DNA from: Flavobacterium pisciphilum
GTDB taxonomy: Bacteria > Bacteroidota > Bacteroidia > Flavobacteriales > Flavobacteriaceae
Length of the DNA stretch: 64,000 nucleotides
Direction: 5' to 3'
NCBI RefSeq assembly: GCF_020905345.1
Contig: NZ_JAJJMO010000001.1
Coordinates: forward strand, 4,526,001-4,590,000
The notes beneath the pieces are model-generated. The model worked only from the letters and a program-made list of their open reading frames with translations. It was not told where the DNA came from and made no database searches. This document shows positions 18,692 through 27,603 of this stretch, piece by piece. The position numbers and the translations under genes were made by a program. Every line of letters begins with the position of its first letter. Position 1 is the first letter of the stretch.

Positions 18692-18726
18692 AAAACCCCC
18701 ATTCTCTTGAGAGTTGGGGGTTTTTA
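18692..18726. terminator. Bidirectional terminator between convergent genes
   Basis: AAAACCCCCA (18692-18701) pairs with TGGGGGTTTT (18715-18724), with an inner CTC/GAG extension. A-rich and T-rich flanks suit both the plus-strand ABC-like gene and the minus-strand gene ending at 18775. Confidence 0.85.
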
Positions 18727-18774
18727 TAATAACTAAAATTGTAATTGTTTTGAGCTTAACTAAAAGCTAATAAA

Positions 18775-19155
18775 TTAACGACGAAAAGCTGGACTTTGAT
18801 TAAAACTTTCGTTAGCTGTTTTATTTGCTTTAGAAGATTTTACAACAATCTCGTGTTTTATTTTATTGGTATTGTCTTGTACTTCAAGATAGTAAGTTCC
18901 TGCAGGGAATTCTTCTAAGCTTAATGTTTTTGAAGTCTCTAATTCATTAGTTGCTACTCCTTTGTATATCAAATGGCTCTCATTATCAAAAATTGAGAAA
19001 TTTGATTTTTGTTCTCCATTCAAGGTAAAACTAACTACTTTACCATTTCCAGTTTTTATATTCAAGATATAATCCCCTTTTCCATCAATAGCATAAGTAC
19101 TCATCGTTGTCAAAAAAATAACCAATACTAAGCTTAATCCTAAAATCTTCTTCAT
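18775..19155 (-). CDS. Small secreted protein of unknown function
   Basis: With the start at MKKILGLSL the protein is 126 residues. It has a signal peptide ending near STYA, followed by a beta-rich domain (GNGKVVSFTLNGEQKSNFSIFDNE, EEFPAGTYYLEVQDNTNKIKHEI). The GTYYLEV turn resembles the end of T9SS sorting domains and DUF3244-like small secreted proteins, but the basic C-terminal tail SPAFRR is different. It may be a small periplasmic or secreted Ig-like protein. A longer reading from 19182 is less likely given the promoter at 19194-19223. Confidence 0.75.
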   Translation of the reverse strand: MKKILGLSLVLVIFLTTMSTYAIDGKGDYILNIKTGNGKVVSFTLNGEQKSNFSIFDNESHLIYKGVATNELETSKTLSLEEFPAGTYYLEVQDNTNKIKHEIVVKSSKANKTANESFNQSPAFRR

Positions 19156-19193
19156 GTCTTTGTTTTTTGTTTTAATTTTCAAATCGCGGTGCG

Positions 19194-19223
19194 CAAAACT
19201 ACAAATAGTTTGTTAACTGCAAA
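19194..19223 (-). promoter_or_regulatory. Promoter of the small secreted protein gene, full consensus
   Basis: On the minus strand TTTG (19223-19220) is followed after 18 bases by TAGTTTTG (19201-19194), an exact match to the Bacteroidota consensus. The leader would be about 30 bases. Confidence 0.75.
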
Positions 19224-19766
19224 ATATTTTTTATGTTAAATTTAAGGTCTAAGTAGCTGATTTAAAACTGTTTCTGTCTGACCTGTGATTATATACGGAT
19301 TTAGAGAAACTTTGGATGTTATTTTATAACTTTTTTTTAATCAGTATTTTATGCTTTTGTAGTAATTGGCGTATAAAAAATAAATTTAAAGCAAAAAACA
19401 GTTAAGCAAACATCTTGTTTTTGAATATTTAGCACACTTTTTTAATATAACAAATTGCTCTTTTAGCGAATAAAAGAGATATTTTGAAAGACTATAAAGT
19501 ACAAAATAGTGTTATTTAGTATCAATGAACTTTGTTACGAAAGCGGATTCAATAATTTTAGGCACCTTACACAAGAAAAAGGGTATTGCAATACCGTCAT
19601 GAATTAAAACGGTTATTAGGTAATGATTTAATAGTGAACCGTTAATTGTAAAATGATTCATTTTGTATGTTAGAAAAATTTATATTTACATTCTTGTTTT
19701 TAATTATTATAACAAACAAGAGGTAATTAGTTACATTCAATCAAAATAACCAAAATTATAACTTAA
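19224..19766. other. Gene-free divergent region
   Basis: This AT-rich stretch lies between the divergent small secreted protein and M13 peptidase genes. I see no reading frame, repeat or strong hairpin. TTTG at 19660 and TATATTTA downstream resemble a promoter, but the spacing (about 15) is short. Confidence 0.5.
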
Positions 19767-21806
19767 ATGAATTTATTTAGAACACTTATCGTATTTGCTC
19801 TAACAGGAATAATCGTTTCTAGCTGTGGCAAAAAAGAGCAAACAGTATTCCCAGACCCTTTACTAACCAATCGAGATACAACTGTAAATCCTGCAGATGA
19901 TTTTTTTAATTATGCCAATAACGGATGGTTTAAGAAAAATCCAATTCCAAGTACCGACAGTAATAATGGTATTTCGAGAATTATTATGGACACGATTAAT
20001 AAGCAAATAAAAACGATTTGCGAAAAATCGGCAACAGATGAATCGGCAACAAAAGGAAGTAATAAGCAAAAAATAGGTGATTTTTATGGCTCGGGGATGG
20101 ATACAATTGCTATCGAAAAAGCAGGTATATCTCCGCTTAATAACGAAATAAAAAAAATCACTGCTATTAAAGACATTCCAACTTTGGTAAGTTCTATAGC
20201 GCATTTACAAACAATAGGTGCTAGTCCAGCCTTTTCGTTTTATGTAGGTCAAGATGATAAAATAAGCACAAAATATGCGCTGTTTTTTAGTCAAGGCGGA
20301 TTGGGTATGGGACAAAGAGATTTTTATCTCGATGCCGATAAACGTAATGAATCTATTCGAAAGGAGTACTTAATTCATCTAAAAACCATGATGAAATTTA
20401 TGGGAGAAGACGAAACCACTGCTGCCAAGAGTGCTACAAGTATTATGAAATTAGAAACAGCACTTGCAAAATCGTCACGTAAGTTAGAGTTAGTGCGAGA
20501 TCCAATAAAAAACTACAATAAACTTACATTAGAACAATTTAGTAAAACTACACCAAATATTGATTGGAAAACAGTTCTGCCAGTCTTAGGAATTACCAAA
20601 GCTGATTCAGTAATTGTGGGGCAACCAGAGTTTTTTACAGCATTAAACGGATTACTGAAAACGTATCCTATTGAAGAATGGAAAACATATCTTAAATGGA
20701 GTTTAGTAAATGCTTATGCTGGTTATTTAAATGCAGCTGTTGAGAAACAAAATTTCAAATTCTTTTCAACGGTAATGAACGGAGTTAGTGCTCAAAAACC
20801 AAGATGGGAAAGAGTAGTTGGTCATACAGATAATTATTTGGGAGATTTAGTAGGGCAGGTTTATGTAGCTGAATATATGCCGAAGGGAGTTAAAGAAAAA
20901 TTACTAGAAATAGGTAATAACATACGTGATGTATTTGCGCTACATATTAAGAAATTAGATTGGATGAGCGATACAACCAAAGAGAAAGCATTGAAAAAGC
21001 TGAATAAAATTGTTATGAAAGTTGGCTATCCAGATAAATGGAAAGATTTGAGTAAGCTTGCTATTGATCGTAACTCTTATTGTAGCAATGTACTAAGAGC
21101 TAATTCTTGGCATTACAATTATATGGTTGATAAATATGGTAAAGCTGTAGATAGAAATGAATGGATTATGCAGCCACAAACATATAATGCGTATTATCAC
21201 TCAAGCAATAACGAAATTGTAATTCCTGCATGTAATATTATCGTTCCAGGTTATGAAGGAAGAATGCCTGATGATGCCATATTATACGGAATTCTTGGAG
21301 GCTCGTTCTTTGGGCATGAAATCACTCATGGGTTTGATGATGAAGGAAGCCTATATGACGAAAAAGGGAATTTAAATAATTGGTGGACAGCTGAAGATTT
21401 GAAAAAATTTAATAAAAAAACCAAACTGATTGTTTCGCAGTATAACAAATTTACTGTACTTGGTAAACATGTAAATGGCGATGCAACTCAAGGTGAGAAT
21501 ATTGCTGATTTAGGTGGTGTTGTAGTAGGTTACGAAGCATTTAAGAAAACAGCACAATATAAAAACAATGAAAAAATTAGCGGATTAACACCAGATCAAC
21601 GTTATTTCCTTTCATATGCTTATTCATGGTTGGTAAATAGGAGAGATGAATCGAAGATTAATCTAATCATGACCGATGTACACGCTCCAGAACAATTTAG
21701 AGTAAATGGGCCATTAAGCAATATGCCAGAGTTTTATAAGGCATTTAATGTGAAAAAAGGAGACAAAATGTATCAACCAGATAGTTTACGAGTAGTGATT
21801 TGGTAG
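19767..21806 (+). CDS. M13 family zinc metallopeptidase lipoprotein (PepO/neprilysin type)
   Basis: The 679-residue protein begins with a lipoprotein signal (lipobox VSSC) and is likely anchored in the periplasm or outer membrane. The zinc site is complete. H517-E518-I-T-H521 in FFGHEITHGFDDEGS gives two His ligands and the catalytic Glu. E577 and D581 in GENIADLGGV give the third ligand and its partner. The substrate-binding NAYYHSSNNEIVIPA and the C-terminal ending RVVIW are typical of M13. It should cleave peptides up to about 40 residues. No operon partner is evident; a long repeat region follows. Confidence 0.95.
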   Translation: MNLFRTLIVFALTGIIVSSCGKKEQTVFPDPLLTNRDTTVNPADDFFNYANNGWFKKNPIPSTDSNNGISRIIMDTINKQIKTICEKSATDESATKGSNKQKIGDFYGSGMDTIAIEKAGISPLNNEIKKITAIKDIPTLVSSIAHLQTIGASPAFSFYVGQDDKISTKYALFFSQGGLGMGQRDFYLDADKRNESIRKEYLIHLKTMMKFMGEDETTAAKSATSIMKLETALAKSSRKLELVRDPIKNYNKLTLEQFSKTTPNIDWKTVLPVLGITKADSVIVGQPEFFTALNGLLKTYPIEEWKTYLKWSLVNAYAGYLNAAVEKQNFKFFSTVMNGVSAQKPRWERVVGHTDNYLGDLVGQVYVAEYMPKGVKEKLLEIGNNIRDVFALHIKKLDWMSDTTKEKALKKLNKIVMKVGYPDKWKDLSKLAIDRNSYCSNVLRANSWHYNYMVDKYGKAVDRNEWIMQPQTYNAYYHSSNNEIVIPACNIIVPGYEGRMPDDAILYGILGGSFFGHEITHGFDDEGSLYDEKGNLNNWWTAEDLKKFNKKTKLIVSQYNKFTVLGKHVNGDATQGENIADLGGVVVGYEAFKKTAQYKNNEKISGLTPDQRYFLSYAYSWLVNRRDESKINLIMTDVHAPEQFRVNGPLSNMPEFYKAFNVKKGDKMYQPDSLRVVIW

Positions 21807-21863
21807 TTTTTTAAAGGTTCTAAGTTGCTGAGGTTCTAAGGGACAGAGGAACAAAGGGACAGA
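21807..21863 (+). repeat. Degenerate GGTTCTAAG word repeats after the M13 gene
   Basis: The flank consists of short words such as AGGTTCTAAG, GGGACAGAGG and ACAAAGGGAC that lead into the larger repeat units. Confidence 0.7.
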
Positions 21864-22079
21864 GGTTCAAAGTAACAAAAGAGGCAGAGGTTCAATCTAT
21901 ACGTAAAACAATCGCAATCTTGTCATGCCGAGGCATGAGGCATCTCACAAGTAGCTCGACAATTTAGGATACTTCGTGTTCCTTTCTTACGAGGCTTTAG
22001 AGGGAAAACAAGATTACAATTATTTTATGTTCAATTGAAATCTTTGCCTCTTTTTTTTGAGAAAGAAAGGTTCAAAGGG
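21864..22079 (+). repeat. 230-bp-period repeat, copy 1
   Basis: The unit starts at GGTTCAAAGTAACAAA and ends near AAGAAAGGTTCAAAGGG. Inside, TCATGCC-GA-GGCATGA (from 21922) is a 7-bp-arm palindrome. Outer words AATCTTGT and ACAAGATT form an inverted pair about 90 bases apart. The inner part CTCACAAGTAGCTCGACAAT to TCGTGTTCC is also partly self-complementary. There is no open reading frame. Confidence 0.9.
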
Positions 22080-22093
22080 AGAGGTTCTGAAAA

Positions 22094-22307
22094 GGTTCAA
22101 AGTAACAAAGAGGCAGAGGTTCAATCTATACGTAAAACAATCGCAATCTTGTCATGCCGAGGCATGAGGCATCTCACAAGTAGCTCGACAATTTAGGACA
22201 CTTTGTGTTCCTTTCTTACGAGGCTTTAAAGGGAAAACAAGATTACAATTATTTTATGTTCAATTGAAATCTTTGCCTCTTTTTTTTGAGTAAGAAAGGT
22301 TCAAAGG
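22094..22307 (+). repeat. 230-bp-period repeat, copy 2
   Basis: Nearly identical to copy 1, offset by 230 bases (229 after a one-base indel). Differences are a few substitutions, such as GGACACTTTGTG for GGATACTTCGTG and AAAGGG for AGAGGG. The close identity implies a recent duplication. Confidence 0.92.
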
Positions 22308-22313
22308 TTGCAG

Positions 22314-22460
22314 AGGCTCAAAGGGACAAAGGTTTAATATACACGCAAAACAATCGCAATCTTGTCATGCCGAGGCATGAGGCATCTCACAAGTAGCTTC
22401 CTTTAAAGGAAAAACAAGATTATAATTACTTTGTGTTCAATACAAACCTTTGTCCCTTTG
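22314..22460 (+). repeat. 230-bp-period repeat, copy 3 with internal deletion
   Basis: The ACAATCGCAATCTTGTCATG to ACAAGTAGCT portion is conserved. About 40 bases between AGTAGCT and the AAACAAGATT arm are missing. More substitutions than between copies 1 and 2 suggest an older copy. Confidence 0.85.
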
Positions 22461-22567
22461 AGCCTTTGTCCCTTTGAGCCTTTGAACCTTTCTAGCTTTG
22501 TACCTTTTCAAAACCTCTGCACCTTTGTCTCTTTTTTTATATCTTAGAGCCTTAGTAACTTAGAGCC
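22447..22567. repeat. Pyrimidine-rich CCTTTG(T/A)(C/G)CC words, complementary to the left flank
   Basis: CCTTTGTCCCTTTGAGCC occurs twice in tandem and is the complement of the GGCTCAAAGGGACAAAGG words further left at 22316-22332. The whole region 21807-22577 is thus flanked by inverted word blocks. Confidence 0.8.
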
Positions 22568-22577
22568 TTTAAAAAAA

Positions 22578-23444
22578 ATGAAAAACTTTAAAATTGTATT
22601 AATGGCTGCTTTTTTATGCAGTTCACTTTTGTCTTATGGAGCCAAAGTAGATACACTACAAATTGCTAGTGCTGCAATGGGGAAAACGTATAAGGCAGCA
22701 GTTGTTTTACCAAATTCCTATGCCAAAAGCAAAGCTTCATTCCCCGTATTGTATTTATTACATGGCGCTTACGGACATTTTGGAGATTGGTTAAAAAGTA
22801 CACCAGATAAAAAACTAGTACAAAATTTATCAGATCAATACAATTTGATTGTTGTAATGCCAGAAGGAGAAACGTTTAGTTTTTACTTGGATAGTCCAGT
22901 GAATAAAGAGAGTCAGTTTGAAACCTATATCACCAAAGAAGTAATTCAGAAAATAGACAAAACTTACCGAACTATTAGCGATAGAAAGGGAAGGGTAATT
23001 TCAGGACTTTCTATGGGAGGGCATGGAGCATTGTCATTATCGGCGAAACATCCCGATTTGTTTTGTGCTGCTGGAAGCATGAGTGGTGCTGTAGATATGG
23101 GGAGTATGTTAAATCGAGATTCAGCTGCTCAGGTAGTAAAACTAATGCAACCTATTTTTGGAGATAAAAGTGATGATGTAGAATTGTATAAACAAAATGC
23201 AGTTTTAGGAATGGTCGACAAAATAAAAGCCAATAAGCTAGCCTTAATTATAGATTGCGGAGTTGATGATTTTCTAATCGAGCCCAATCGTGAATTGCAT
23301 CGAAGATTGGTGTATAATAAAGTAGCCCATGATTATACCGAAAGACCAGGAGCACATACATGGGACTATTGGGAAAATTCATTGCCTTATCATGTGTTGT
23401 ATTTTAGTAAAGTCTTGGCTAAAAATGGAGCTGTTGTAAATTAA
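22578..23444 (+). CDS. Secreted esterase of the esterase-D/XynC alpha/beta-hydrolase type
   Basis: The 288-residue protein has a signal peptide ending near SYGA and a PF00756-like alpha/beta hydrolase fold. The nucleophile elbow is GLSMGG (S145). The acid is in IIDCGVDDF (D230 or D231) and the His in RPGAHTWDYW (H260). The oxyanion region YLLHGAYG is also present. Such enzymes hydrolyse acyl or feruloyl esters on sugars or small substrates; the exact substrate is not clear. Its ATG follows the repeat region directly with no recognisable promoter, so its expression signals are unclear. Confidence 0.9.
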   Translation: MKNFKIVLMAAFLCSSLLSYGAKVDTLQIASAAMGKTYKAAVVLPNSYAKSKASFPVLYLLHGAYGHFGDWLKSTPDKKLVQNLSDQYNLIVVMPEGETFSFYLDSPVNKESQFETYITKEVIQKIDKTYRTISDRKGRVISGLSMGGHGALSLSAKHPDLFCAAGSMSGAVDMGSMLNRDSAAQVVKLMQPIFGDKSDDVELYKQNAVLGMVDKIKANKLALIIDCGVDDFLIEPNRELHRRLVYNKVAHDYTERPGAHTWDYWENSLPYHVLYFSKVLAKNGAVVN

Positions 23445-23612
23445 AAAGTAATATTCTGTAAAATAAAAGTACTAAATAATAAAATTTTTAGTATTGAAAA
23501 CCAGTGTTATAGAGGATATTATGAGATGTTTTTTAGATAAATAAGTGCTGTTTGTTTTTTTTGGTTTGATTTTTGGAATACCTTTATATATAAAATCTTA
23601 AAAATAAAAAAC

Positions 23613-24167
23613 ATGAAAAAGATAATTACACTTTTTGCAATTATAGGATTAGTTGCATTTTCTAGTTGCGAAGGACCAGAAGGACCAGTAGGGCCTCCAG
23701 GATTTGATGGGCCTCCAGGATCTAATACACCTTTGCCTCAAACTTTTGAAGTTCAAAATGTAAACCTTGGGAGTGTGAATGGTGATCCTAAGTTGTATAG
23801 TATTTATAGTACTTTCCAATTTGAAATAAAAAGTAATTTATTTGATGATGAAACTATTTTGATTTATAGACTTGCAGGTGCTACATCTTCAGGATTAGAT
23901 GTTTGGGAATTAATACCAAGAACAAATATTTTTCCTAATGGTGATATTTTAAATTATAATTTTGATTTTAGTAAAGTAGATTTTACTATATATGCTAATG
24001 GTAATTATAATTTAGCTAGCAGACCAACGTTTGTTAATAACCAAACTTTTCGTTTTGTTATTGTGCCATCTGATTTTTTAAAAGCATCTGTTAATAAAAA
24101 TAATTATTCAGAAGTTATGTCTGCTTTGAATTTAAAAGAAAGCCAAGTTCAACTTATTAATTTATAA
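23613..24167 (+). CDS. Lipoprotein with short collagen-like Gly-X-Y stretch
   Basis: The 184-residue protein has a lipoprotein signal (FSSC, C19). It is followed by a collagen-like segment of about six Gly-Pro-rich triplets (GPEGPVGPPGFDGPPGSN), then a ~145-residue beta-rich domain (TFEVQNVNLGSV, FTIYANGNYNLASRP, TFRFVIVPSDF). Small lipoproteins of this layout are common in Flavobacteriia and are presumed surface exposed; their function is not known. The collagen-like part could trimerise the protein. Confidence 0.85.
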   Translation: MKKIITLFAIIGLVAFSSCEGPEGPVGPPGFDGPPGSNTPLPQTFEVQNVNLGSVNGDPKLYSIYSTFQFEIKSNLFDDETILIYRLAGATSSGLDVWELIPRTNIFPNGDILNYNFDFSKVDFTIYANGNYNLASRPTFVNNQTFRFVIVPSDFLKASVNKNNYSEVMSALNLKESQVQLINL

Positions 24168-24191
24168 GTTTTGCGTTTTAGAAATGCCAAT

Positions 24192-24222
24192 AAAAAAGGG
24201 AATCGTAAGATTCCCTTTTTTT
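24192..24222. terminator. Bidirectional terminator, GGGAATC stem
   Basis: AAAAAGGGAATC pairs perfectly with GATTCCCTTTTT around GTAA. It lies between convergent genes ending at 24167 (+) and 24232 (-). Nearly the same stem recurs at 26161-26189. Confidence 0.92.
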
Positions 24223-24231
24223 GTTTCAATT

Positions 24232-26028
24232 TTAATTGGTTTTATAGAATTTTAATTGAGTAGTCCTACTAGGAGTTGATTGTAAATTTATGAAATAAGT
24301 TCCTATTGGTAAATCTGAAATATTTATACTTATTGTATATGGATCTACAAGTGAGAAATTATTTGAATTAACAATCTGCCCCATAATATTAACTATATTT
24401 AAATTAAGATTATTTGGTTTGTATGCAAAATTTTTATTTTTGATATTTATAACTGATGTTGCGGGATTTGGGTAAATGATTACGCTAGATTCAGAATTTT
24501 TATAATTTATTGATGATAGATTTATTTCATTACTATAAGAAAAAATTCCATTATAATATTGTGGTTCTGTAACGCGTCTATAATTATATATAACTGGGGT
24601 TGACCAAGTGATTTCGCCTCTTCTGTTACTAGAAACAAGTTGAAGAGTAGGGGGTAAATAATCTTTAGATGTTGCTCCGACAATATTTGACCAATTACTA
24701 ATTTTCCCACTATTATTATTGTCAATAGATTGACTCTGCCATTGATATTTTAAATATTGGTTTGTTTCTGGTGTTGCATCTGAACCAATAATAAGAGTAG
24801 GTGTGCTAATGGTATTCGAAGCTGATATTATAAGAGCTTGATCACAACAAATGGTATTGTTATTACGAACAGTTCTAAGTACTATTTTTAAAGAATTACT
24901 AGTTATTTTTAAATCTTTATAAATAGCAATTCGTCTTACTAAGTAAACGTTATCTTCAGAATCACTTAGGATTGGAAGACTTGATGAATTTAATGAAGCG
25001 CTATTTTCATTAGGTAGAGTAGTCCAATTATTCACTATTGGATACGTTTTATTTGTTAAGCCATATTGCCATTCATATTTCTCAATTTCTGCATATGTAT
25101 CACTTCTTTTAGGTGTGTTAAATGGATCTTGTAAAGTATTTAGGTTTACAGTAGGCCAATTGCCAATTATCATTTTTGGATTCGTATTTGTAATTTCAGC
25201 AAAATTGTTTTCATCTATTGATGCGTCAATAGTAATTTCATTTCGAGAAATAGGGGATGGGACAACAGTAACAGTTATGGTGTTGCTTTTATTTGTGTGA
25301 TTAAGGGTATTATTATAGCCTAGACCCCTCGAAACTGTAAAATTTTTAAGCTCAGTTATGTAATCCAGTTCTAATGTTTGGTTTTCAGTGCTTAAAAATT
25401 TAATTGTGCTATTTCCGGTTGCGCTCCAAGAGCTGTTTATACCATAGTTATAATTTGCATACGGATTTGCATATTGTGAACCTATTATAAGCGAAGGTTT
25501 CTCTCCAAGTCTTACAGTTTGGTTACAACATAAAGTATTTGCAATATTTGCAGGGTTAGGAGCATCGGCAGGTGGTGTTAAAGTTCCTCCACCAAGAGTT
25601 GAATTTTTTATAACTGCAATGCTGGCGCTTTTGTAAACCACACCAGTTGCATTTTTATATTCTGCATATACATACCCTCCTGAGGTACTAAAATCGTTCC
25701 AGTTTAAAGAAATCACAAATTGGCGATTAGCGGTTTTACCTCCTCCAAAAAGGAGTGTTCCTCCATTGCCTCCTGAAGGTATGCTTGCTCCAAGGGCATT
25801 GGCTTTAAGATAATATACGTTTATAGTGCCATTATCTCCTGGGGGAGCAGGAGAATCTACTTTAACGTTTAATGAAACGCTTGATATAGGAGTTGATTCA
25901 AGGTTTAAAGGTCCTGACGTGAAGCTTTTACCATTTACAACTAGTGGAGTAAGGGTTACTTTTTGTCCAAATAAAAGAGTTGTGTTTAACAAAAGGAATA
26001 GAATGTAATAAAAGTATTTCTTTTTCAT
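24232..26028 (-). CDS. Large secreted protein with T9SS sorting domain
   Basis: With the ATG at 26028 the protein is 598 residues; the in-frame TTG six bases upstream is less likely. A signal peptide (ending LLFGQ) leads into beta-rich, Ser/Asn/Thr-rich sequence with no recognised enzyme domain. Two similar motifs, NTLCCNQTVRLG and NTICCDQALII, suggest duplicated modules with vicinal cysteines. WQYGLTN and YQWQSQSIDNNN mark Ig-like or PKD-like segments. The C-terminus from SSVIIYPNPATSVINI to the end is a type A T9SS sorting domain. It is likely a surface or released adhesin-like protein. Confidence 0.85.
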   Translation of the reverse strand: MKKKYFYYILFLLLNTTLLFGQKVTLTPLVVNGKSFTSGPLNLESTPISSVSLNVKVDSPAPPGDNGTINVYYLKANALGASIPSGGNGGTLLFGGGKTANRQFVISLNWNDFSTSGGYVYAEYKNATGVVYKSASIAVIKNSTLGGGTLTPPADAPNPANIANTLCCNQTVRLGEKPSLIIGSQYANPYANYNYGINSSWSATGNSTIKFLSTENQTLELDYITELKNFTVSRGLGYNNTLNHTNKSNTITVTVVPSPISRNEITIDASIDENNFAEITNTNPKMIIGNWPTVNLNTLQDPFNTPKRSDTYAEIEKYEWQYGLTNKTYPIVNNWTTLPNENSASLNSSSLPILSDSEDNVYLVRRIAIYKDLKITSNSLKIVLRTVRNNNTICCDQALIISASNTISTPTLIIGSDATPETNQYLKYQWQSQSIDNNNSGKISNWSNIVGATSKDYLPPTLQLVSSNRRGEITWSTPVIYNYRRVTEPQYYNGIFSYSNEINLSSINYKNSESSVIIYPNPATSVINIKNKNFAYKPNNLNLNIVNIMGQIVNSNNFSLVDPYTISINISDLPIGTYFINLQSTPSRTTQLKFYKTN

Positions 26029-26160
26029 AAGCAAAATTTTTAAATTAATAACTGAATAATCAGCAACTAATATAGTATTTTGTTTGTTAAATTTTGTTAA
26101 ATATATTATTTTTCTTATATTTTAACAGTTTTAGTTACTTTAAAGACTTTTAGAAAACAA

Positions 26161-26189
26161 AAAAGGGAATCGTACGATTCCCTTTTTTT
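26161..26189 (-). terminator. Terminator of the TerC gene
   Basis: A fully palindromic 26-base stem (AAAAGGGAATCGT and its complement) at 26161-26186, flanked by A and T runs, lies 22 bases past the minus-strand stop at 26208. Confidence 0.9.
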
Positions 26190-26207
26190 ATGATTATATA
26201 TAAAGAA

Positions 26208-27179
26208 TTAATCCTCAGGTTCTGTAACTTTATCTTCCTCAGTTTTTTTACTTGATTGTAGAGAAACAATAATACCTACGGCAAGAGCAAGACCTATAAA
26301 TGCTAAAGAGCCCCATTCAGGTATTTCGATATAATCGTGAAGTAACATTTTAAGGCCTACAAAACTTAAAATAGCAATTAAGCTATATTCTAGATAACTG
26401 AATTTTGCAAGCATATTGGCTAGGAAGAAATACATAGAGCGTAAACCTAAAATCGCAAATATATTAGAGCTGAATACTAAAAACGGATCTGATGTAATGG
26501 CGAGAATTGCAGGAACGCTATCTATCGCAAATATTACATCCATTACTTCAATTATGATTAAAGCAACAAAAAGAGGAGTTGCCGTTTTTCCTTTGTCAGT
26601 CCGAATGAAAAACTTCTCTTTATCGGTTTCAGAAGTGATAGGTATGATTTTGCCTAAGGTTTTGTATGCAAATGAGTCTTTAGGATGAAAATCTTCTTCA
26701 TCTTTAGAGAACAGCATTTTCATAGCAGTAAAAAGCAAGAATGCTCCAAATAGGTAAGTTGTCCAAGTGAACTTATTAATAAGCATGACGCCAAAGAAAA
26801 TCATAATCCCTCTAAACACAATAGCGCCTAGAATTCCCCAGAATAAGACACGGTGTTGGTACTTTTGCGGAATCTTAAAAGAGGCAAAAATAATAGCGAT
26901 CACAAAAATATTATCAATACTTAAGGATAGTTCGATTAGATATCCAGTGATAAATTTTACGGCAGCAGCTGCAGGTTTTAATCCATCGGGGTTTTCTACG
27001 TAGTTTGTCGAGTACAACCAATAGATAACGCCAGAGAATAAAAAGGAGACACTTACCCAAATAAGAGTCCATTTACTGGCTTCCTTAGTACTTATAATAT
27101 GAGGTGTTTTGTTAAACACACCAAGGTCAAGAGCAAGGATACCGATTACCGCAATTAAAAATAGAATCCAGACAATCAT
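26208..27179 (-). CDS. TerC/Alx family integral membrane protein
   Basis: The 323-residue protein has about eight hydrophobic segments and the TerC hallmarks. These are the acidic SLSIDNIFVIAIIFASF and EVMDVIFAIDSVPAILAIT, with membrane-embedded Asp residues, and FAILGLRSMYFFLANMLAKF. Family members (Alx, TerC) are linked to manganese export and tellurite resistance. It would sit in the inner membrane. No ter operon genes are nearby, so a general metal-export role is more likely than tellurite resistance. Confidence 0.93.
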   Translation of the reverse strand: MIVWILFLIAVIGILALDLGVFNKTPHIISTKEASKWTLIWVSVSFLFSGVIYWLYSTNYVENPDGLKPAAAAVKFITGYLIELSLSIDNIFVIAIIFASFKIPQKYQHRVLFWGILGAIVFRGIMIFFGVMLINKFTWTTYLFGAFLLFTAMKMLFSKDEEDFHPKDSFAYKTLGKIIPITSETDKEKFFIRTDKGKTATPLFVALIIIEVMDVIFAIDSVPAILAITSDPFLVFSSNIFAILGLRSMYFFLANMLAKFSYLEYSLIAILSFVGLKMLLHDYIEIPEWGSLAFIGLALAVGIIVSLQSSKKTEEDKVTEPED

Positions 27180-27202
27180 AAACTATTTTTTAGAATGAAT
27201 TA

Positions 27203-27210
27203 CAAAGATA
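27203..27210 (-). promoter_or_regulatory. -7 element upstream of the TerC gene
   Basis: The minus strand reads TATCTTTG, 24 bases before the ATG at 27179. No -33 TTTG is found at 17-23 bases. Confidence 0.5.
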
Positions 27211-27289
27211 GTTTTTGGTTTTTTACTTAAGAAGCATATTGTCAATATTTTAATACGTTAAATGTAAAATGTTGTAAGTAAGATGAGGG

Positions 27290-27540
27290 ATGTTAAATGT
27301 TAAAAGCGTGAGGTGAGAAGTGAAAGATGAAAATCATATAGAGTATTTACTCAATAGAGGTATTGAATAAGGAGAGGCAGTATTAAAAATAAGAACATAA
27401 GGCAATGAATGTTTTCGAACCAAAGTTTTATTTAGAATTTCTCTTCTCGCATTTCATCCAGTATCTCGTCCAGCATTTCACATTTCACATTTCGCATTTC
27501 TCATTTCACTTACAACATTTCATTTATAAGATCTCATTTA
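27290..27540. repeat. Degenerate GTGAAATG/CATTTCAC word repeats
   Basis: The left part (27295-27330) has GTTAAAAGCGTGAGGTGAGA-type words. The right part (27440-27530) is a run of CATTTCACATTTCGCATTTC words, their complement. Between them is ordinary AT-rich sequence. No gene is seen in the 424-base gap apart from this and the glutamine synthetase terminator. Confidence 0.7.
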
Positions 27541-27545
27541 AAACC

Positions 27546-27583
27546 AAAAAAAAGTGCCTACATAGATATGAGGCACTTTTATT
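27546..27583 (-). terminator. Terminator of the GSII gene
   Basis: AAAAAGTGCCT (27549-27559) pairs with AGGCACTTTT (27571-27580). On the minus strand the stem ends in a run of T, 21 bases past the stop at 27604. Confidence 0.85.
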
Positions 27584-27603
27584 ATAGTATTTGGCTAAAA
27601 AGA

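Noticed and set aside
21864..22460. Possible CRISPR array
   Set aside because: Units are ~215 bases long with only three copies, and there are no short regular spacers or cas genes.
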